Assembly: GCA_026182355.1 (NCBI GenBank)
Contig: JAPFBL010000580.1
Span: forward strand, 1-64,000
DNA from: Hermatobates lingyangjiaoensis
Taxonomy: Eukaryota > Arthropoda > Insecta > Hemiptera > Hermatobatidae
DNA length: 64,000 nt
Direction of reading: 5' to 3'
Shown here: positions 1 through 10,262 of the stretch, piece by piece
Numbering within the stretch: the stretch's first letter is position 1
How the letters are laid out: each line of letters begins with the position of its first letter
The notes under the pieces: model-generated
What the model was told of the DNA's origin: nothing
Databases searched by the model: none
The model's input: the letters and a program-made list of their open reading frames with translations, nothing else
Program-made: the position numbers and the translations under genes

Positions 1-44
1 TACAAGAACCAGAGGGAAAGAGAGGGAGGGAGACAGGTAAACAG

Positions 45-80
<36 letters not shown>

Positions 81-435
81 AGAGATAGTGAAAGAGAGAG
101 GGGAGAGAGCGATAGGGTAGTGAAGGAGGGATACAAGAACCAGAGGGAAAGAGAGGGAGGGAGACAGGTAAACAGCCAGAGAGAGAGAGAGAGAGTGGAT
201 GAGAGATAGTGAAAGAGAGAGGGGAGAGAGCGATGGGGTAGGGAAGGAGGGATACAAGAACTAGAAGGAAAGAGAGGGAGGGAGACAGGCAAACAGCCAG
301 AGAGAGAGAAAGAAAGATAGCGAGAGTGGGTGAGAGATAGTGAAAGAGAGAGGGGAGGGAGCGATATAAGGACTAGAGGGAAGGAGAGGGAGGAAGATAG
401 TCAGAGAGAGAGAGAGAGAGAGCAGAGGAGAGGAG
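1..435. repeat. GA-rich minisatellite
   Basis: Purine-rich tandem repeat with a unit of about 110-131 bp. The phrase tacaagaaccagaggg restarts near 1 and 132, with variant restarts near 253 and 364. Units differ mainly in the length of their internal GA runs. The array is cut by the window edge. Confidence 0.9.
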
Positions 436-905
436 AGATTGGTAATATCAAAGATGTCAATCTCAAATAAGAGACTAATCTAACTAACCTTCTTACAAGA
501 AGTTATAAATACAACACATGAACTTTAAAGAGTCTTTAATATGATACTACTATTTGATAAAATTATGTATATTGAATACTGTTAAAGAAATAGATATTAG
601 GAACAGCGCATTGAAAACAATATTTAATTAGACCAGAATAATCTAGTTAACAACAATGGTACCCAATTGAAGAGTTAGTTAACGGATACGTGATACCACA
701 ATGGACTGAATGGATTACTGGCGAAGGGACATGTACACAATCACTGGCACGTCTGTCATTTAATTAAACAACAATGCAAATTATTTAACAATTACGGAAT
801 TCAAAACATTTCGAATTTCCATTGTCTGTAGTCATTTCAAAAGGGGGTTGGAATATAGACAGATAATGGCAGAACTCTTGTGCTGGATAACTGGAAAAAC
901 TTTTA
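436..905. other. AT-rich intergenic DNA, nothing recognised
   Basis: No long open frame, no clear repeat and no RNA-like structure was recognised. Composition is AT-rich and looks like ordinary non-coding sequence. Confidence 0.5.
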
Positions 906-1340
906 CGATTTCACAATAAACACGTGAAATAACAATCAACGTCCAAACCACAGTAAAAAAGAAAACAATTCTCATTTCTTACCACTGAACTGTTCAGTGT
1001 CACGTGTTCATTCAGATTACAGTTGTTGTTAAAATCCATATATTATTTTTCTTTGTAAAGCAATGTCATGTAATACTTAGTTTTTCTGTTTCAAAATTCA
1101 TACTCCTGTCTATGAAAAAGGTTTTAATTAAAGACCGAAACGTTGGCAATGAGAGTTTAATTTTATCTCTTCTCTATTAATAACGGTTACCGTTATAATT
1201 GATCGACACTGATGAAAGTATCGCCCGTGAAGTAGAAACAAAATTTACCAGGGTTTGGTCCGTTCTTCGGGTTCAAATTAAATAAACTTTATTGCAAACA
1301 TTTCAGGTTTTATTTAAAACTTTTTTTATATGCCTATAAA
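906..1340. repeat. Hammerhead/PLE-type repeat fragments in inverted order
   Basis: Positions 920-960 match the end of the family-A hammerhead repeat in reverse orientation (the hairpin end tttcacgtgtttatgtgaaa). Positions 1108-1147 carry a family-H unit on the plus strand: a hairpin-forming stretch, then CCGAAACGTTGGC. A decayed reverse copy lies at about 1265-1335. The family-H core lacks a proper CUGANGA box, so catalysis is doubtful. Confidence 0.6.
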
Positions 1341-2377
1341 ACAAAGGAAATATATGAAATAATACAATCATTGTATATTTTCGAAGTTTCGATTGTTTCT
1401 AATAAGATAATATAAATAAAAATTGTTAAATTTAAAAAAATAATCCCAGTCAAGTATATATCTTCTGACGCATTTCATTGTGCGGTGAATGGATGTCGAA
1501 CAAAGTATTTGACTAATGGTTAGTTGTGTACTTACAATAAAGTTGAGTGTAGGCCACTCCAGATTTTATATTTTAGTTTTTATTTCCTGTTGGAATTGAA
1601 TATGTTATAGGTAAGGTAGTATAGCATATGTCGGGTTAGCTATTATATTAATAAGTAAATACTAAATTAAGTTTAGTTAAAGTTAACGCGACATTCACTG
1701 ATTGTTATAGGTTATGAAGTTTACCGAGTTAGCTAGTTTCTATTATTCGCTGAATTTACGCTATATACATAAACAATCAACAATGTATAATACTATTCAA
1801 GCAGATTGATCTGTTTCTTGAGTACTGATTTCAATTAAGTTTGCCCTAAATTTTGAATTGAATTCAAAACAATTTGATTTATAATACTGGAGAATGAAAG
1901 AAGCTGTAGAAATGCTTACGGCATTTCTCAGTCTTCAATACCAATTCATTAAAATATTGACTTTCATCTCATTGTAACTTATGAAAATAGAAACAGTAGG
2001 GTTTAATATATTTAGTATTTCAAAAGAAAATTACGGACAATTGTGAATTATATCTGATGTCATGACAGTGTCAAGTGATCAGGAAAAAGGATTCGATACG
2101 CAAAATACTGGATAGCCAAATGAGTGTATTGTGTTGGAAAGTATACCAAGTATGGAATACGTGTTGGAACGCGAGAATATTCCATATACACACCTTATTT
2201 GTATAGAATGATCATTCTACATTGGGAGTTCTAGATTTTATCCAACGCAAGTGTATCAACTATAGAGTAGTGGTATGATGAATATGGTTTAGTATTTAGA
2301 AAGTTAACAGCATATTTAGTTCAGGTTAAGTTAGGTTGCAGTGGCAGTGAAACAACAACATATACTTAAGGATATAA
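1341..2377. other. AT-rich intergenic DNA with one short dispersed repeat
   Basis: No gene recognised. Positions about 1528-1582 carry a ~50-bp repeat (core agttgagtgtaggcca) that recurs near 13478-13530 (reverse), 38917-38960 and 63612-63658 (reverse). The rest shows no structure I can name. Confidence 0.5.
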
Positions 2378-3444
2378 CAAAGAGTTTCTCTGTCTCAGAA
2401 CTTTTTTCGACACGGAACCCTTTTTGGTTCAGTAACTTTCCCAGGAACCCCAAATACCAATGATTTTCTATTAATGTAAATATTATCATATGTCTTTATA
2501 AATAGTATGTGCGTCTAAAAACAATTAAAAAGTAATAACATTGAAATGTGTATTTTTCAGAACGAAATAAATATTAAAACTAAAACGTTTTAAATACATG
2601 AATATTGTTATTACCACTGAGGTTAGTATGATTAATATTAGAAATAGAAAAAAACTGTCATACCTCGTAAGTTGATATCGGAGACGTTGGAGCGCTTTCA
2701 GATCTTGTCCATCTTCGTTCGCAACTCAATTCGCGAGTTGCAAACGAAGATGGACAAGATCCGAAAGCGCTCCAACGTCTCCGATATCAACCTACGAGGT
2801 ATGACGGTTTTTTCTATTTCTAATATTAATAAAACGTTTTAATTTCCATATTTCCCACAAGTACATAACACATAAAACAGAATTACTAGCAATTTTAATA
2901 CTGTTATTATTTTTGTAATCATTATGTAATCATGTACTAAAAATATCATATAATTACAATAATTTTGTAAGGTTTATTAAGCATAATGTTTTTGTTTAAT
3001 ATAATTAGACCATGGTTTAATGTTTGGCTTTATAGTTGAGAGTTTGATTCTCAAGTCAGCAGCAACATTAAGTCTACTTCTGTATATAGTTTTCATAGCA
3101 GTATGAAGGAAAATCCAGTTTCACATAAGTAGGCAGTGGAAGTGACAGCAATGTGAGGAGTGCTTTCTTTGCAATAGCAGGAAATTCGGGTATCAGATAG
3201 CTCCAAAAACTGACTAGTGATTCATCCTGAATATGAATAAAATTCTGTCCACTTCTACTTATGTATATAAGTAGATATACACATTATTCGTTTTCATAAT
3301 TCACAAAAAACACCGAATAAATCCTTACCAACTAAAAAAAATTTAGGAAAATGTTTTTTCTAAATGTTTTTCGTGGAACCCCAGAAAGTCTGTTAAAGGA
3401 ACCCCCCGGGTTCCGCGGAACCCACATTGGGAACCTCTGATATA
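2378..3444 (+). mobile_element. hAT-like non-autonomous DNA transposon, copy 1
   Basis: The left end contains gagtttctc followed by cagaacttttttcgacacgg and the right end closes with ggttccgcggaacccacatt and gggaacctctg, so the ends are approximate CAGAG-type inverted repeats. Related copies lie at 16668-17110 and, reversed, at about 37000-37585. No transposase frame is present, so it would need a helper enzyme. A 236-bp hammerhead-type unit is inserted at 2594-2829. Assignment to hAT rests on end sequence and is an inference; a clean 8-bp target duplication could not be fixed. Confidence 0.6.
2594..2829. mobile_element. 236-bp inverted-repeat hammerhead-like insertion with 13-bp target duplication
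   Basis: This unit interrupts hAT copy 1. The 13 bp taaaacgttttaa occur at 2581-2593 and again at 2830-2842. The hAT copy at 16668-17110 reads across the same point without an insert, so this is an insertion with target duplication. The unit is nearly all one inverted repeat with arms of about 97 bp meeting near 2730. The plus-strand arm holds a degenerate hammerhead: ACGAAGA in place of CUGANGA, then a GGA/TCC stem, GAAA, and the self-complementary AGCGCT. A related unit is at about 49860-50110. Confidence 0.75.
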
Positions 3445-3784
3445 AAAATGCATTAGAGTTAGTAGAAGTCGGTTCTATTTTGGGAGAAGCGTCTCAATGA
3501 GGCAGTAAGTAATGGTGCTCTGTTTTCGTTAACCATTTGACAGATGAGAAACTGAAAACTTGTATCTCCTAAATGACTAATGATCGTTTTGATAATAAGT
3601 TAGACATAATCAACAAATATAACAGACATTAACTGACAAAGGTCCTCGGCGTGAATAAACAATATAAAAAGTGAAGAAAGAAATATCATTGAAATCTAGT
3701 ATATCCTTCCTTACAGTTATTATTCACAACATTATATTTAAGACTTGACAAAGACAGCTTGTTATGGTTGAAAAATATTAGTAT
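3445..3784. other. Intergenic DNA with a decayed family-A fragment
   Basis: Mostly featureless AT-rich DNA. Positions about 3745-3782 (ttgacaaagacagcttgtta then ggttgaaaaatattag) resemble a decayed family-A hammerhead, and a short (TA)n tract follows. Confidence 0.5.
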
Positions 3785-4153
3785 TATATATATATATATA
3801 TATAATAGCCACTTACGGTCCCTAATTTTAAAAATGAAACCTAACATTAAGTTGTATAATATAAGTAGGGTAATACCTAAATAGTAATATATTTTTACTA
3901 TTTGGTTTAAATGGTTTAATTGACATCAGGAGAGAAGAGATAGGGACGCTAAGTGTACGTTCGAAACAACAAACATTTCAGAGTAAATTATAGGTGCACA
4001 GTAAATAGAAAAACATACTTTACAGTCTCCAATTTTTTGTTTAAGCATCATCAAGAGAAAATATATAGGGACAGCAAGGACACTTACAACGGTTGCAACT
4101 CCAATTGGTTGCTTCTCCAACCGTTGTTTGCAAGAGCTCTTGGCGTCCCTAGA

Positions 4154-4192
<39 letters not shown>

Positions 4193-4195
4193 TTG
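3785..4195. repeat. Family-F hammerhead repeat fragment between (TA)n tracts
   Basis: Between (TA)n at about 3785-3803 and 4156-4188 lies a minus-strand copy of the family-F repeat. On the minus strand UUGAUGA is followed by a weak hairpin and AAAAAATTGGAGACTG at about 4025-4055. The conserved C of the CUGANGA box is replaced by U and the G of GAAA by A, so this copy is probably inactive. Confidence 0.55.
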
Positions 4196-4364
4196 TAAAA
4201 GTTGGGAGCAGTCCTTCTTCAATACATGCTTTTAAAAACTGGATGTCTGTTTCCACTTGATTTAATTTTGTCTTATATTTTTCCAAAATACGAAATTTTT
4301 TCTTCAACTCAGAACTCAACTTAAAAATTAATTCACCATAATTTCTTGTTTTATTATTGAACAT
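4190..4364 (-). pseudogene. PLE-like N-terminal ORF fragment (left arm)
   Basis: This is the mirror image of the fragment at 4666-4803 but runs further. The frame begins MFNNKTRNYGELIF, continues with a lysine-rich, probably coiled-coil stretch, and reaches FLKACIEEGLLPTFTN before running into a (TA)n tract. The pattern of a basic coiled segment followed by FLxxCxxxGLxP is typical of the N-terminal region of Penelope-like element proteins, as I recall that family. No reverse transcriptase follows, so this is an isolated 5' fragment. Its ATG lies inside the stem III palindrome of the hammerhead at 4357-4394. Confidence 0.55.
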
Positions 4365-4394
4365 GTTTCGGTGTACGTTCACCATCTTCAGCAA
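4357..4394 (-). ncRNA. Hammerhead ribozyme-like motif, family I
   Basis: Minus strand, mirror copy of 4636-4673. It has UUG, CUGAAGA, an extra U, the GGUG/CACC hairpin, GAAA, the ACAUGU palindrome (A15.1 to U16.1), a cleavage-site U, then CAA pairing with UUG as a 3-bp stem I. All core positions fit the hammerhead consensus apart from the extra nucleotide after CUGANGA. Activity is untested. Confidence 0.7.
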
Positions 4395-4635
4395 AACACA
4401 CGATTAATTACAATTACCTTAACAAATGAATCTAATAGTTAAATTACATATCAAAAACAATAAGTGAACAAGTTAACTAAGGTTACACTGTTTGGAAACC
4501 TAGGGCTAGTTTTGCCAACACTGACAACCCCTAACCTGTCAGTGTAACCTTAGTTAACTTGTTCACTTATTGTTTTTGATATGTAATTTAACTATTAGAT
4601 TCATTTGTTAAGGTAATTGTAATTAATCGTGTGTT

Positions 4636-4673
4636 TTGCTGAAGATGGTGAACGTACACCGAAACATGTTCAA
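4636..4673 (+). ncRNA. Hammerhead ribozyme-like motif, family I
   Basis: CUGAAGA at 4639-4645, one extra U at 4646, stem II GGUG (4647-4650) with CACC (4657-4660), GAAA at 4661-4664, palindrome ACAUGU at 4664-4669, cleavage-site U at 4670, and CAA (4671-4673) pairing with UUG (4636-4638). Because stem III is a palindrome without a loop, the fold would work best as a dimer of two RNAs or of tandem copies. The ATG of the downstream PLE-like frame (4666-4668) lies within stem III. Confidence 0.72.
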
Positions 4674-4801
4674 TAATAAAACAAGAAATTATGGTGAATT
4701 AATTTTTAAGTTGAGTTCTGAGTTGAAGAAAAAATTTCGTATTTTGGAAAAATATAAGACAAAATTAAATCAAGTGGAAACAGACATCCAGTTTTTAAAA
4801 G

Positions 4802-4803
<2 letters not shown>
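4666..4803 (+). pseudogene. PLE-like N-terminal ORF fragment (right arm)
   Basis: Open frame starting MFNNKTRNYGELIF, rich in lysine and glutamate with a probable coiled coil, ending at DIQFLKA where it enters (TA)n at 4802. It mirrors the fragment at 4190-4364. The segment matches the general pattern of PLE protein N-termini and ends before the FLKAC...GLLP motif is complete. No catalytic domain is present. Confidence 0.55.
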
Positions 4804-4847
<44 letters not shown>

Positions 4848-4850
4848 TCT

Positions 4851-4883
4851 CTCCTGATGATAGTTAAACCAAAAATTAGAGAC
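4851..4883 (+). ncRNA. Hammerhead-like motif, family F (G12 replaced by A)
   Basis: CUGAUGA at 4854-4860, extra U, a weak hairpin, then AAAAATTA and GAGA, which pairs with upstream UCUC. The GAAA box reads AAAA, so the catalytic G12 is missing. The better-preserved sibling at 60002-60034 has the same change. Confidence 0.5.
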
Positions 4884-4960
4884 TGTCATTGTCTGTTACC
4901 TATTTACTCTGTACTTATAGTTACTATGAAACGTATATATATATATATTATATATATATA

Positions 4961-5097
4961 CGAGTTCGAGATTAACAAAGAGCAACACACAAAGAAGGGA
5001 AACACACTTACAGACTCAAATTTTCGGGTAATCCGTCTTCAGGAGAAAAGAGAATGGGAGACCAAGCACGTTGTAGGCGCAACGGCAAGTAACCCAT
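4961..5097 (-). mobile_element. Family-D hammerhead unit inside (TA)n
   Basis: A segment nearly identical to 37294-37430, where the same unit is inserted in a hAT copy with a 13-bp target duplication. Here both sides are (TA)n, which fits insertion into a TA microsatellite. It contains the minus-strand hammerhead at 5015-5045. Confidence 0.75.
5015..5045 (-). ncRNA. Hammerhead ribozyme-like motif, family D
   Basis: Minus strand: CUC (5043-5045), CUGAAGA (5036-5042), extra C, a short GG/CC stem II, GAAA, the AAUU palindrome, cleavage-site U, and GAG (5015-5017) pairing with CUC. The core is canonical, but stems I and II are short (3 and 2 bp), so monomer activity may be weak. Confidence 0.6.
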
Positions 5098-5133
5098 ATA
5101 TATATATATATATTATATATATATATTATATAT

Positions 5134-5218
5134 CAGTTGGGTTTTTGACTCTGACCGCTTGTTACGGTTGAAAGATCTTAGTCTTGTTTTCCCATTTCTT
5201 ATTGTGGTTTGATCATTG

Positions 5219-5249
<31 letters not shown>

Positions 5250-5425
5250 TATAAATGTATTCTTATATATAATATAGTATAAAAAAATTTCACATAAACA
5301 CGCGAAATAACAATCAATGATCAAACCACAATAAGAAATGACCGCTCGTTACGGTTGAAAGATCTTAGTCTTGTTTTCCTATTTCTTATTGTGGTTTGAT
5401 CATTATATAGTATATATATAATATA
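5134..5425. repeat. Family-A hammerhead repeats, three fragments among (TA)n
   Basis: The plus-strand copy at 5134-5218 contains a hammerhead (5147-5183) that has lost six bases between CUGAC and CCGC, destroying the core. Positions 5288-5340 are the 3' end of a reverse copy, directly joined to another plus-strand 3' part at 5341-5405. The three pieces are separated or flanked by (TA)n. Confidence 0.75.
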
Positions 5426-6117
5426 ATACATATGAAAGATCAAACCACAATATTTGGTTTATACGAATGTTTGTATATAAAGTAAATAAGTTATAAAAAT
5501 CTTAGTTATACATTTGTTTATATTGGGAAGTCAATTTTTGTATAATAAGTACTATTTACGATGAATGGAATTAAGAAATTAATCAGCAGTATTTATGTAG
5601 AAATTGTATTAAATACAGAAAGTCTAATATGTAATTTCCTTTAATAGTTTATGTCAAGTATCGAAATGAAGTCATCAGGGCGTTTTAATGCAACGCACAT
5701 TTTCTTCGCACATACAACTTATTAAATATTAAATCTTAAAACAAAATGATAGAATCTCCGTGGTTTAAATGAAAGTTGTTTGGACAGAGTTTTATTGATT
5801 TTCAAAATAAAAAGAGAAAAAAAATGAAAATAAAGAAAAGATTTCTTTGTTATAAAGTAGAATGGAGGAATGTGTAATATTGATGATGACTTGTCTATTT
5901 CTATGAATGGGAAAGTCAGTCCATTATGAAATTTAATTAGTTATACGCAACTAGTTCAATTTAATTACTTAATTAGTGATAATAGCTCTTAATGTGTCTG
6001 AGATATTCTGCTTTATTTCTCTCTCACTCTCTCTCTGTCGCGCTCGCGTCTCTCTCACTCACACATACGAGTACACACCCATTAATGATTAAAACACAAT
6101 ATGAAATGGGAAAACAA
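5426..6117. other. AT-rich intergenic DNA
   Basis: No gene recognised. A short CT/CA-rich run lies at about 6018-6062; otherwise nothing stands out. Confidence 0.5.
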
Positions 6118-6172
6118 GACTAAGATCTTTCAACTGTGACAAGCGGTCTTCGACAGAGTCAAAAACCCAACA
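6090..6172 (-). repeat. Family-A hammerhead repeat with damaged core
   Basis: Minus strand, motif at 6118-6160. GACU, then CUGUCGA (A6 changed to U), a weakened stem II, GAAAGATCTT and AGUC, which still pairs with GACU. The A6 change is expected to abolish cleavage. Confidence 0.65.
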
Positions 6173-6179
6173 CTCATAC

Positions 6180-6215
6180 ACACGCACGTAAGCACCAACG
6201 CAAACACGCACACAC

Positions 6216-6258
<43 letters not shown>
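6180..6258. repeat. (CA)n microsatellite
   Basis: Imperfect then pure CA dinucleotides, bordered on the left by the family-A repeat. Confidence 0.9.
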
Positions 6259-6260
<2 letters not shown>

Positions 6261-6514
6261 AAATTAGAGATTGAAAAATGATGAAACATGAACTCAAAGG
6301 GTGTCAATATCTCCACTTTTCCAATATCACACAACATGACTTACAGTAAAGCAATAACATGTATTTGAATGACAGTTGCTTTTCTAGTGCCTCAAGATTG
6401 GATTGTTACTATTATTGCTTTTGATCATCTGTTGTTTGGTTCATACTCCAAGACAAATATATTAAAAACACTATTTCATTCTTGTTTTTGTGATATACTG
6501 ATAATATCTCTCTC
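6259..6514. other. Short unique spacer
   Basis: Non-coding sequence between two CA-rich arrays; no feature recognised. Confidence 0.4.
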
Positions 6515-7545
6515 TCTCTCACACACACACTCTCACTCCTACTAACAGGCAACAGATACACTCATAAACCACCAAAACACACATACCCCTAAGCCCACAC
6601 ACAACACCAAAACTCACAAACACTCTTAAACCCCCAAAAGACACAAAAACACCCCTAAACTTACAGAATACAGGCACCCCTAAGCCACCAAAACACACAT
6701 ACCCCTAAGCCCACACACAACACCAAAACACACAAACACACTTAAACCTCCAAAAGACACAAAACACCCCTAAACTACCAGAATACAGGTACCCCTAAGC
6801 CACCAAAATACACTTATCCCTAAGCCCACACACAACATCAAAACAGACAAACACACCTAAACCCCCAAAAGACACAAAAACACCCCTAAACTTACAGAAT
6901 ACAGGCACCCCTAAGCCACCAAAACACACATACCCCTAAGCCCACACACAATATCAAAACAGACAAACACACCTAAACCCCCAAAAGACACAAAACACCC
7001 CTAAACTACAAGAATACAGGCACCCCTAAGCCACCAAAACACACTCACACATTCCTAAACCACCAAACTACACGCACCCTTAAGCCCACACACAAACATC
7101 AAAACTCACTCACACATCCCTAAACCCCCAAAAGACACAAAAACACCCCTAAACTACCAAAATACAGGCACCCCTAAGCCACAAAAATACACATACCTCT
7201 CAGCCCACACACAACATATAAACAGACAAACACACCTAAACCCCCAAAAGACACAAAAATACCCCTAAACTACCAGAATAGGTACAGGCACCCCTAAGCC
7301 ACCAAAACACATACACTAGCGAACATTAAAACATAAACATGTTTTATGTTTTAATAAAACATCCCCAAACCACCAAAACACACACATTAACGAACTTTGA
7401 AACACAGACACTTATACACCCATATGCCACCAAAACACACAGACCCCTAAACCACCTAAATACACACACCCCTAAGCCAGCAAAATACATACATTAACGA
7501 ATATTAAAACATAAATATACACCCCTAAACCCACAACTCCCTATA
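6515..7545. repeat. CA-rich minisatellite, ~115-bp unit
   Basis: Tandem units built from phrases such as cacccctaagccaccaaaa and cacccctaaactacc. The anchor acaggcacccctaagcc recurs near 6671, 6786, 6902, 7017, 7165 and 7285, giving a unit of about 115 bp with later insertions. A small palindrome around acataaacatgttttatgtt lies at about 7328-7350. Confidence 0.88.
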
Positions 7546-7649
7546 CGAGTTGGAGATCTTACAGTGGTGGCTCTCACTGTAAGTGGTTGCTACCAGAGAA
7601 GAACCCACGACTCACACGTGCCCTACTGAGACTCCCAAGGAGTCAGATG

Positions 7650-7830
7650 AGGTTAGTAGTAGGTCTACTGACAGGACACGGGTGCTTTAAAAGTCACTTA
7701 AAAAAAGGACGATCTTCTGGGAGGATCGACAGAGTGCAGACTATGTGAGGAGATAGAAGAAACTGCCATCCACATTGCTAGAGACTGGACTGCGCAGGAA
7801 AGACGTAGACAGTTAATCCCGAACCCGCTC
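7650..7830 (+). pseudogene. LINE ORF2 C-terminal fragment, frameshifted
   Basis: One frame gives GLLTGHGCFKSHLKKG (from about 7662), and another gives TECRLCEEIEETAIHIARD followed by an arginine-rich run (to about 7806). Together these match the usual end of Jockey/R1-like LINE ORF2: a LLTGH segment, then a C-x2-C and ExxxxH cysteine-histidine motif. The two parts are in different frames and the final cysteine is not evident, so this is a dead fragment. No reverse transcriptase is visible upstream. Confidence 0.6.
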
Positions 7831-7974
7831 TAAACCATAGGAAATTAGTGAGGGGGAGGGGGGCGTAACTCGGGCAACAGTTCTGTGTGATTGTACCCAA
7901 ACGTCTGATCAAACAAAAAGACCGTGAGGGCTGACGTTTTGACCCGCAAGGGAAACAGTTTCTACAATACAAGT

Positions 7975-8659
7975 TACAAATGTAAGGTATTTATTATTAC
8001 TCTTGAAACTAATTCGTGTTTCTAATAAATATTTACTGAAAAAAGATAACATTTGTTTAAACATGACTCTACAATACTCTTTTGTAAACCAAGAAACATT
8101 AATACAAAAAAAAAAAAAAAAGAAATACGCAGTACGTAATTAACACAGATGCCTTAGTTTATATAAAAATACATATTTAATTTAAATTTTTAATGTTTTC
8201 ATTTTTGTATGCAAATAAGTTAGCAAGGTTCATTTGAAGTAGAATCCTCAAGAGGAATATTAAAATGCTTGGGTAGTTTTAAATTAAAGAAATGAAGCAG
8301 TGTATAGGCAAAGTTTTGTTGGAACACTGATAATTGAAATGTTTTCACCGTTATACCTCTAATGATATTGGTCCTTGGTCGATTTTAAAATTAATTTTAC
8401 TACCCAATATCGCCAACCAATAACTGCCTTCGAATTAAAATTAACAAGGCTAATGCTATCAAATTCAATCTAACCTCCTCAGCAGTCTCATATTCTTTCT
8501 ATTTATATATTTAGTTACCACAATCTATCTAATTAATCAGATGCATTAATGCTATACATAATAAAATAACTATTTACGTAATAATAGAAACAGGACAACA
8601 TAAATTAGTTATATATCAATCTGTATGTGAAAAGTATTTATATGGTTTTGATTAGAAAA
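7975..8659. other. AT-rich intergenic DNA
   Basis: An A-run at 8107-8122 and otherwise featureless sequence. No open frame worth calling. Confidence 0.5.
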
Positions 8660-9190
8660 ATTAATCAAAAATTATTTAATTACTTCTAGTAATTAAAAAA
8701 TTATGACTAGTAATTAAATCATTAAAAATTATTTTAATTACTTCCACCAATTAAAATTTAATTAACGTTTAAAAATAAATTTAATTATGACTAGTAAATA
8801 AAACAATAAAAAATAATTTTAATTAATTCTAGTTAATAAAATATTAAAAAATCATTATAATTATTGATAGTAATTAAAACATTTTAAAGTAATTTTAATT
8901 ATAACTAGTAATTAAATCATTTCAAGATAATTCTAATTTTTTAAATTAAAACATTTAAGAAATATTTTAATTATGTAAATATTGTTTTATTGTAAATAAA
9001 ACAATAAAAAATAATTTTAATTACTTCTAATTAATAAAATATTAAAAAATCATCATACTTATTTATGGTAATTAAAACATTTTAAAATAATTGTAATTAT
9101 GGCTAGTAATTAAAACAATAAAAAATCATTTTAATTACTTCTAGTAATTAAAACATTAAACAATAATTTTAATTATTACAAGTAATTATA
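8660..9190. repeat. AT-rich minisatellite
   Basis: Repeated phrases such as tagtaattaaaac and aataattttaattac recur at spacings of roughly 50 bp with many small changes. Almost purely A+T. Confidence 0.75.
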
Positions 9191-9311
9191 AATACTACTT
9201 TCAATGGAATTTCAAATAATTATTGAATGTTTTCTTATCTGAACCACATATAATTAACAGTATTTTTTTGTTTATCGATGTTTTGTCGAGTTTCAAACAA
9301 TACACCTTTAA

Positions 9312-9358
9312 GCCGACCTTTCGTTTATATTGTAGACATCTTCAGGGCTACATCGATA
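9312..9358 (-). ncRNA. Hammerhead-like motif, family B-like
   Basis: Minus strand: GCC, CUGAAGA, extra U, a weak 4-of-5 bp stem II (GUCUA with UAAAC), GAAA, then GGUC and GGC, which pairs with GCC. Stem III is not palindromic in this copy, so it has probably decayed. Confidence 0.5.
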
Positions 9359-9467
9359 CAGAATTTAATTACAGTAAAATGAAAAAAAGTTATAGTTTCA
9401 TTATTTAATTAATTACGTACCTAACTTATAAACATTTTTCATTTTACTATAATTAAATTTTGACGTA

Positions 9468-9505
9468 GCCCTGAAGATGTTTACAAATATAGAAGAAACG
9501 TTGGC
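9468..9505 (+). ncRNA. Hammerhead-like motif, family B-like
   Basis: GCC (9468-9470), CUGAAGA (9471-9477), extra U, a decayed stem II, GAAA with the ACGU palindrome, cleavage-site U and GGC (9503-9505) pairing with GCC. The core boxes are intact but the stem II hairpin is weak. Confidence 0.55.
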
Positions 9506-9595
9506 TTAAAGGTGTTGTTTTGTTTGAAGCTGGATCAAACCTTGATAAAAAAGAAAAAAATAATTATTATAGAGTAGTACATTCTGACTGATATT

Positions 9596-9899
9596 GCCTC
9601 TGAACTGGTAGGTCCGGGGTTCGATTCCCACCTGGCCCTCGATTTATTCAATTGGAAAGTGAATAAATCTAAACACGTCGTCCTTAGGAGAGGACGTTAA
9701 AACATCGGTCCCGAGCACGTATAATGTCACGTACTCGTTAAAGATCCCAAATCCAAAATTTTGGACTTCTATTGTAGAATCATCAGGTTATATGACTCGC
9801 TCATTACCTAAAATGGATGCTAAATAATAAATGAGCCACAATTCCACCATAGAGCAGCATTAAAAGGAGAATGCCTTTTAAATGTAGGCGTCGGAAAAT
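9596..9899 (+). repeat. tRNA-derived SINE, tail type 3
   Basis: Begins part-way through the tRNA-like head with a B-box-like ggttcgattcccacctgg. The family body follows (gaataaatct and gaggacgttaaa, then cgtactcgttaaagatccc), and it ends with the type-3 tail (ggatgctaaataataaatga and the rest to 9899). The 5' part of the head is missing. Confidence 0.85.
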
Positions 9900-10149
9900 A
9901 AAGAAACTACGAACGTTCTGACTGTCAATAAAACAAATGAAACTATTAATTAAAATTATCAAATAATGAAGTTTTAATGAATTTTAAAATGAATATTTTA
10001 ATTACTTTGTAATATTTTAATTAGTACTAATTCAGGAATAACTCCTCAAGACGAAAAAAGTTTTACCATCAATATTCTTTAAGTGGAAATGAAATCAATA
10101 TTGGTTAAAAAAATGAATTACCCTGATTATTATTACGTAATTCATTATC

Positions 10150-10262
10150 AGGGGACCAGGATAGCTCAGTAGCTTGGGTACTCGCCTCTGGATTGATAGA
10201 TCGAGGGTTCAATAACCAGTGTAGTCCTCGATTTATAAACACCTGACATGATAATCTGAGCC
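10150..10262 (+). repeat. SINE head fragment
   Basis: tRNA-like head with A-box-like tagctcagtagcttgg and a decayed B box (gagggttcaataac), then gattta. The SINE body is missing after about 10262. Confidence 0.7.

Larger units (their letters stand above)
4229..4802. mobile_element. Head-to-head pair of PLE 5' fragments with hammerheads
   Basis: A long inverted repeat: arms of about 265 bp (4229-4490 and 4538-4802) around a ~47-bp spacer that is not part of the repeat. Each arm contains one intact-core hammerhead and the start of a PLE-like reading frame, and each outer side runs into (TA)n. The arms are nearly identical, so the structure is either young or kept alike by gene conversion. Confidence 0.85.
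9222..9545. mobile_element. Hammerhead inverted-repeat unit, family B-like
   Basis: Imperfect inverted repeat centred near 9410. Each arm holds a hammerhead-like motif (9312-9358 minus; 9468-9505 plus) followed by a segment resembling aaaggtgttgttttgtttgaa. The arms have diverged, so it is older than the units at 4.2 or 24.7 kb. Confidence 0.7.

Noticed and set aside
6089..6337. 82-codon reverse frame with a Val-Cys repeat
   Set aside because: Translation of (CA)n joined to a decayed hammerhead repeat.
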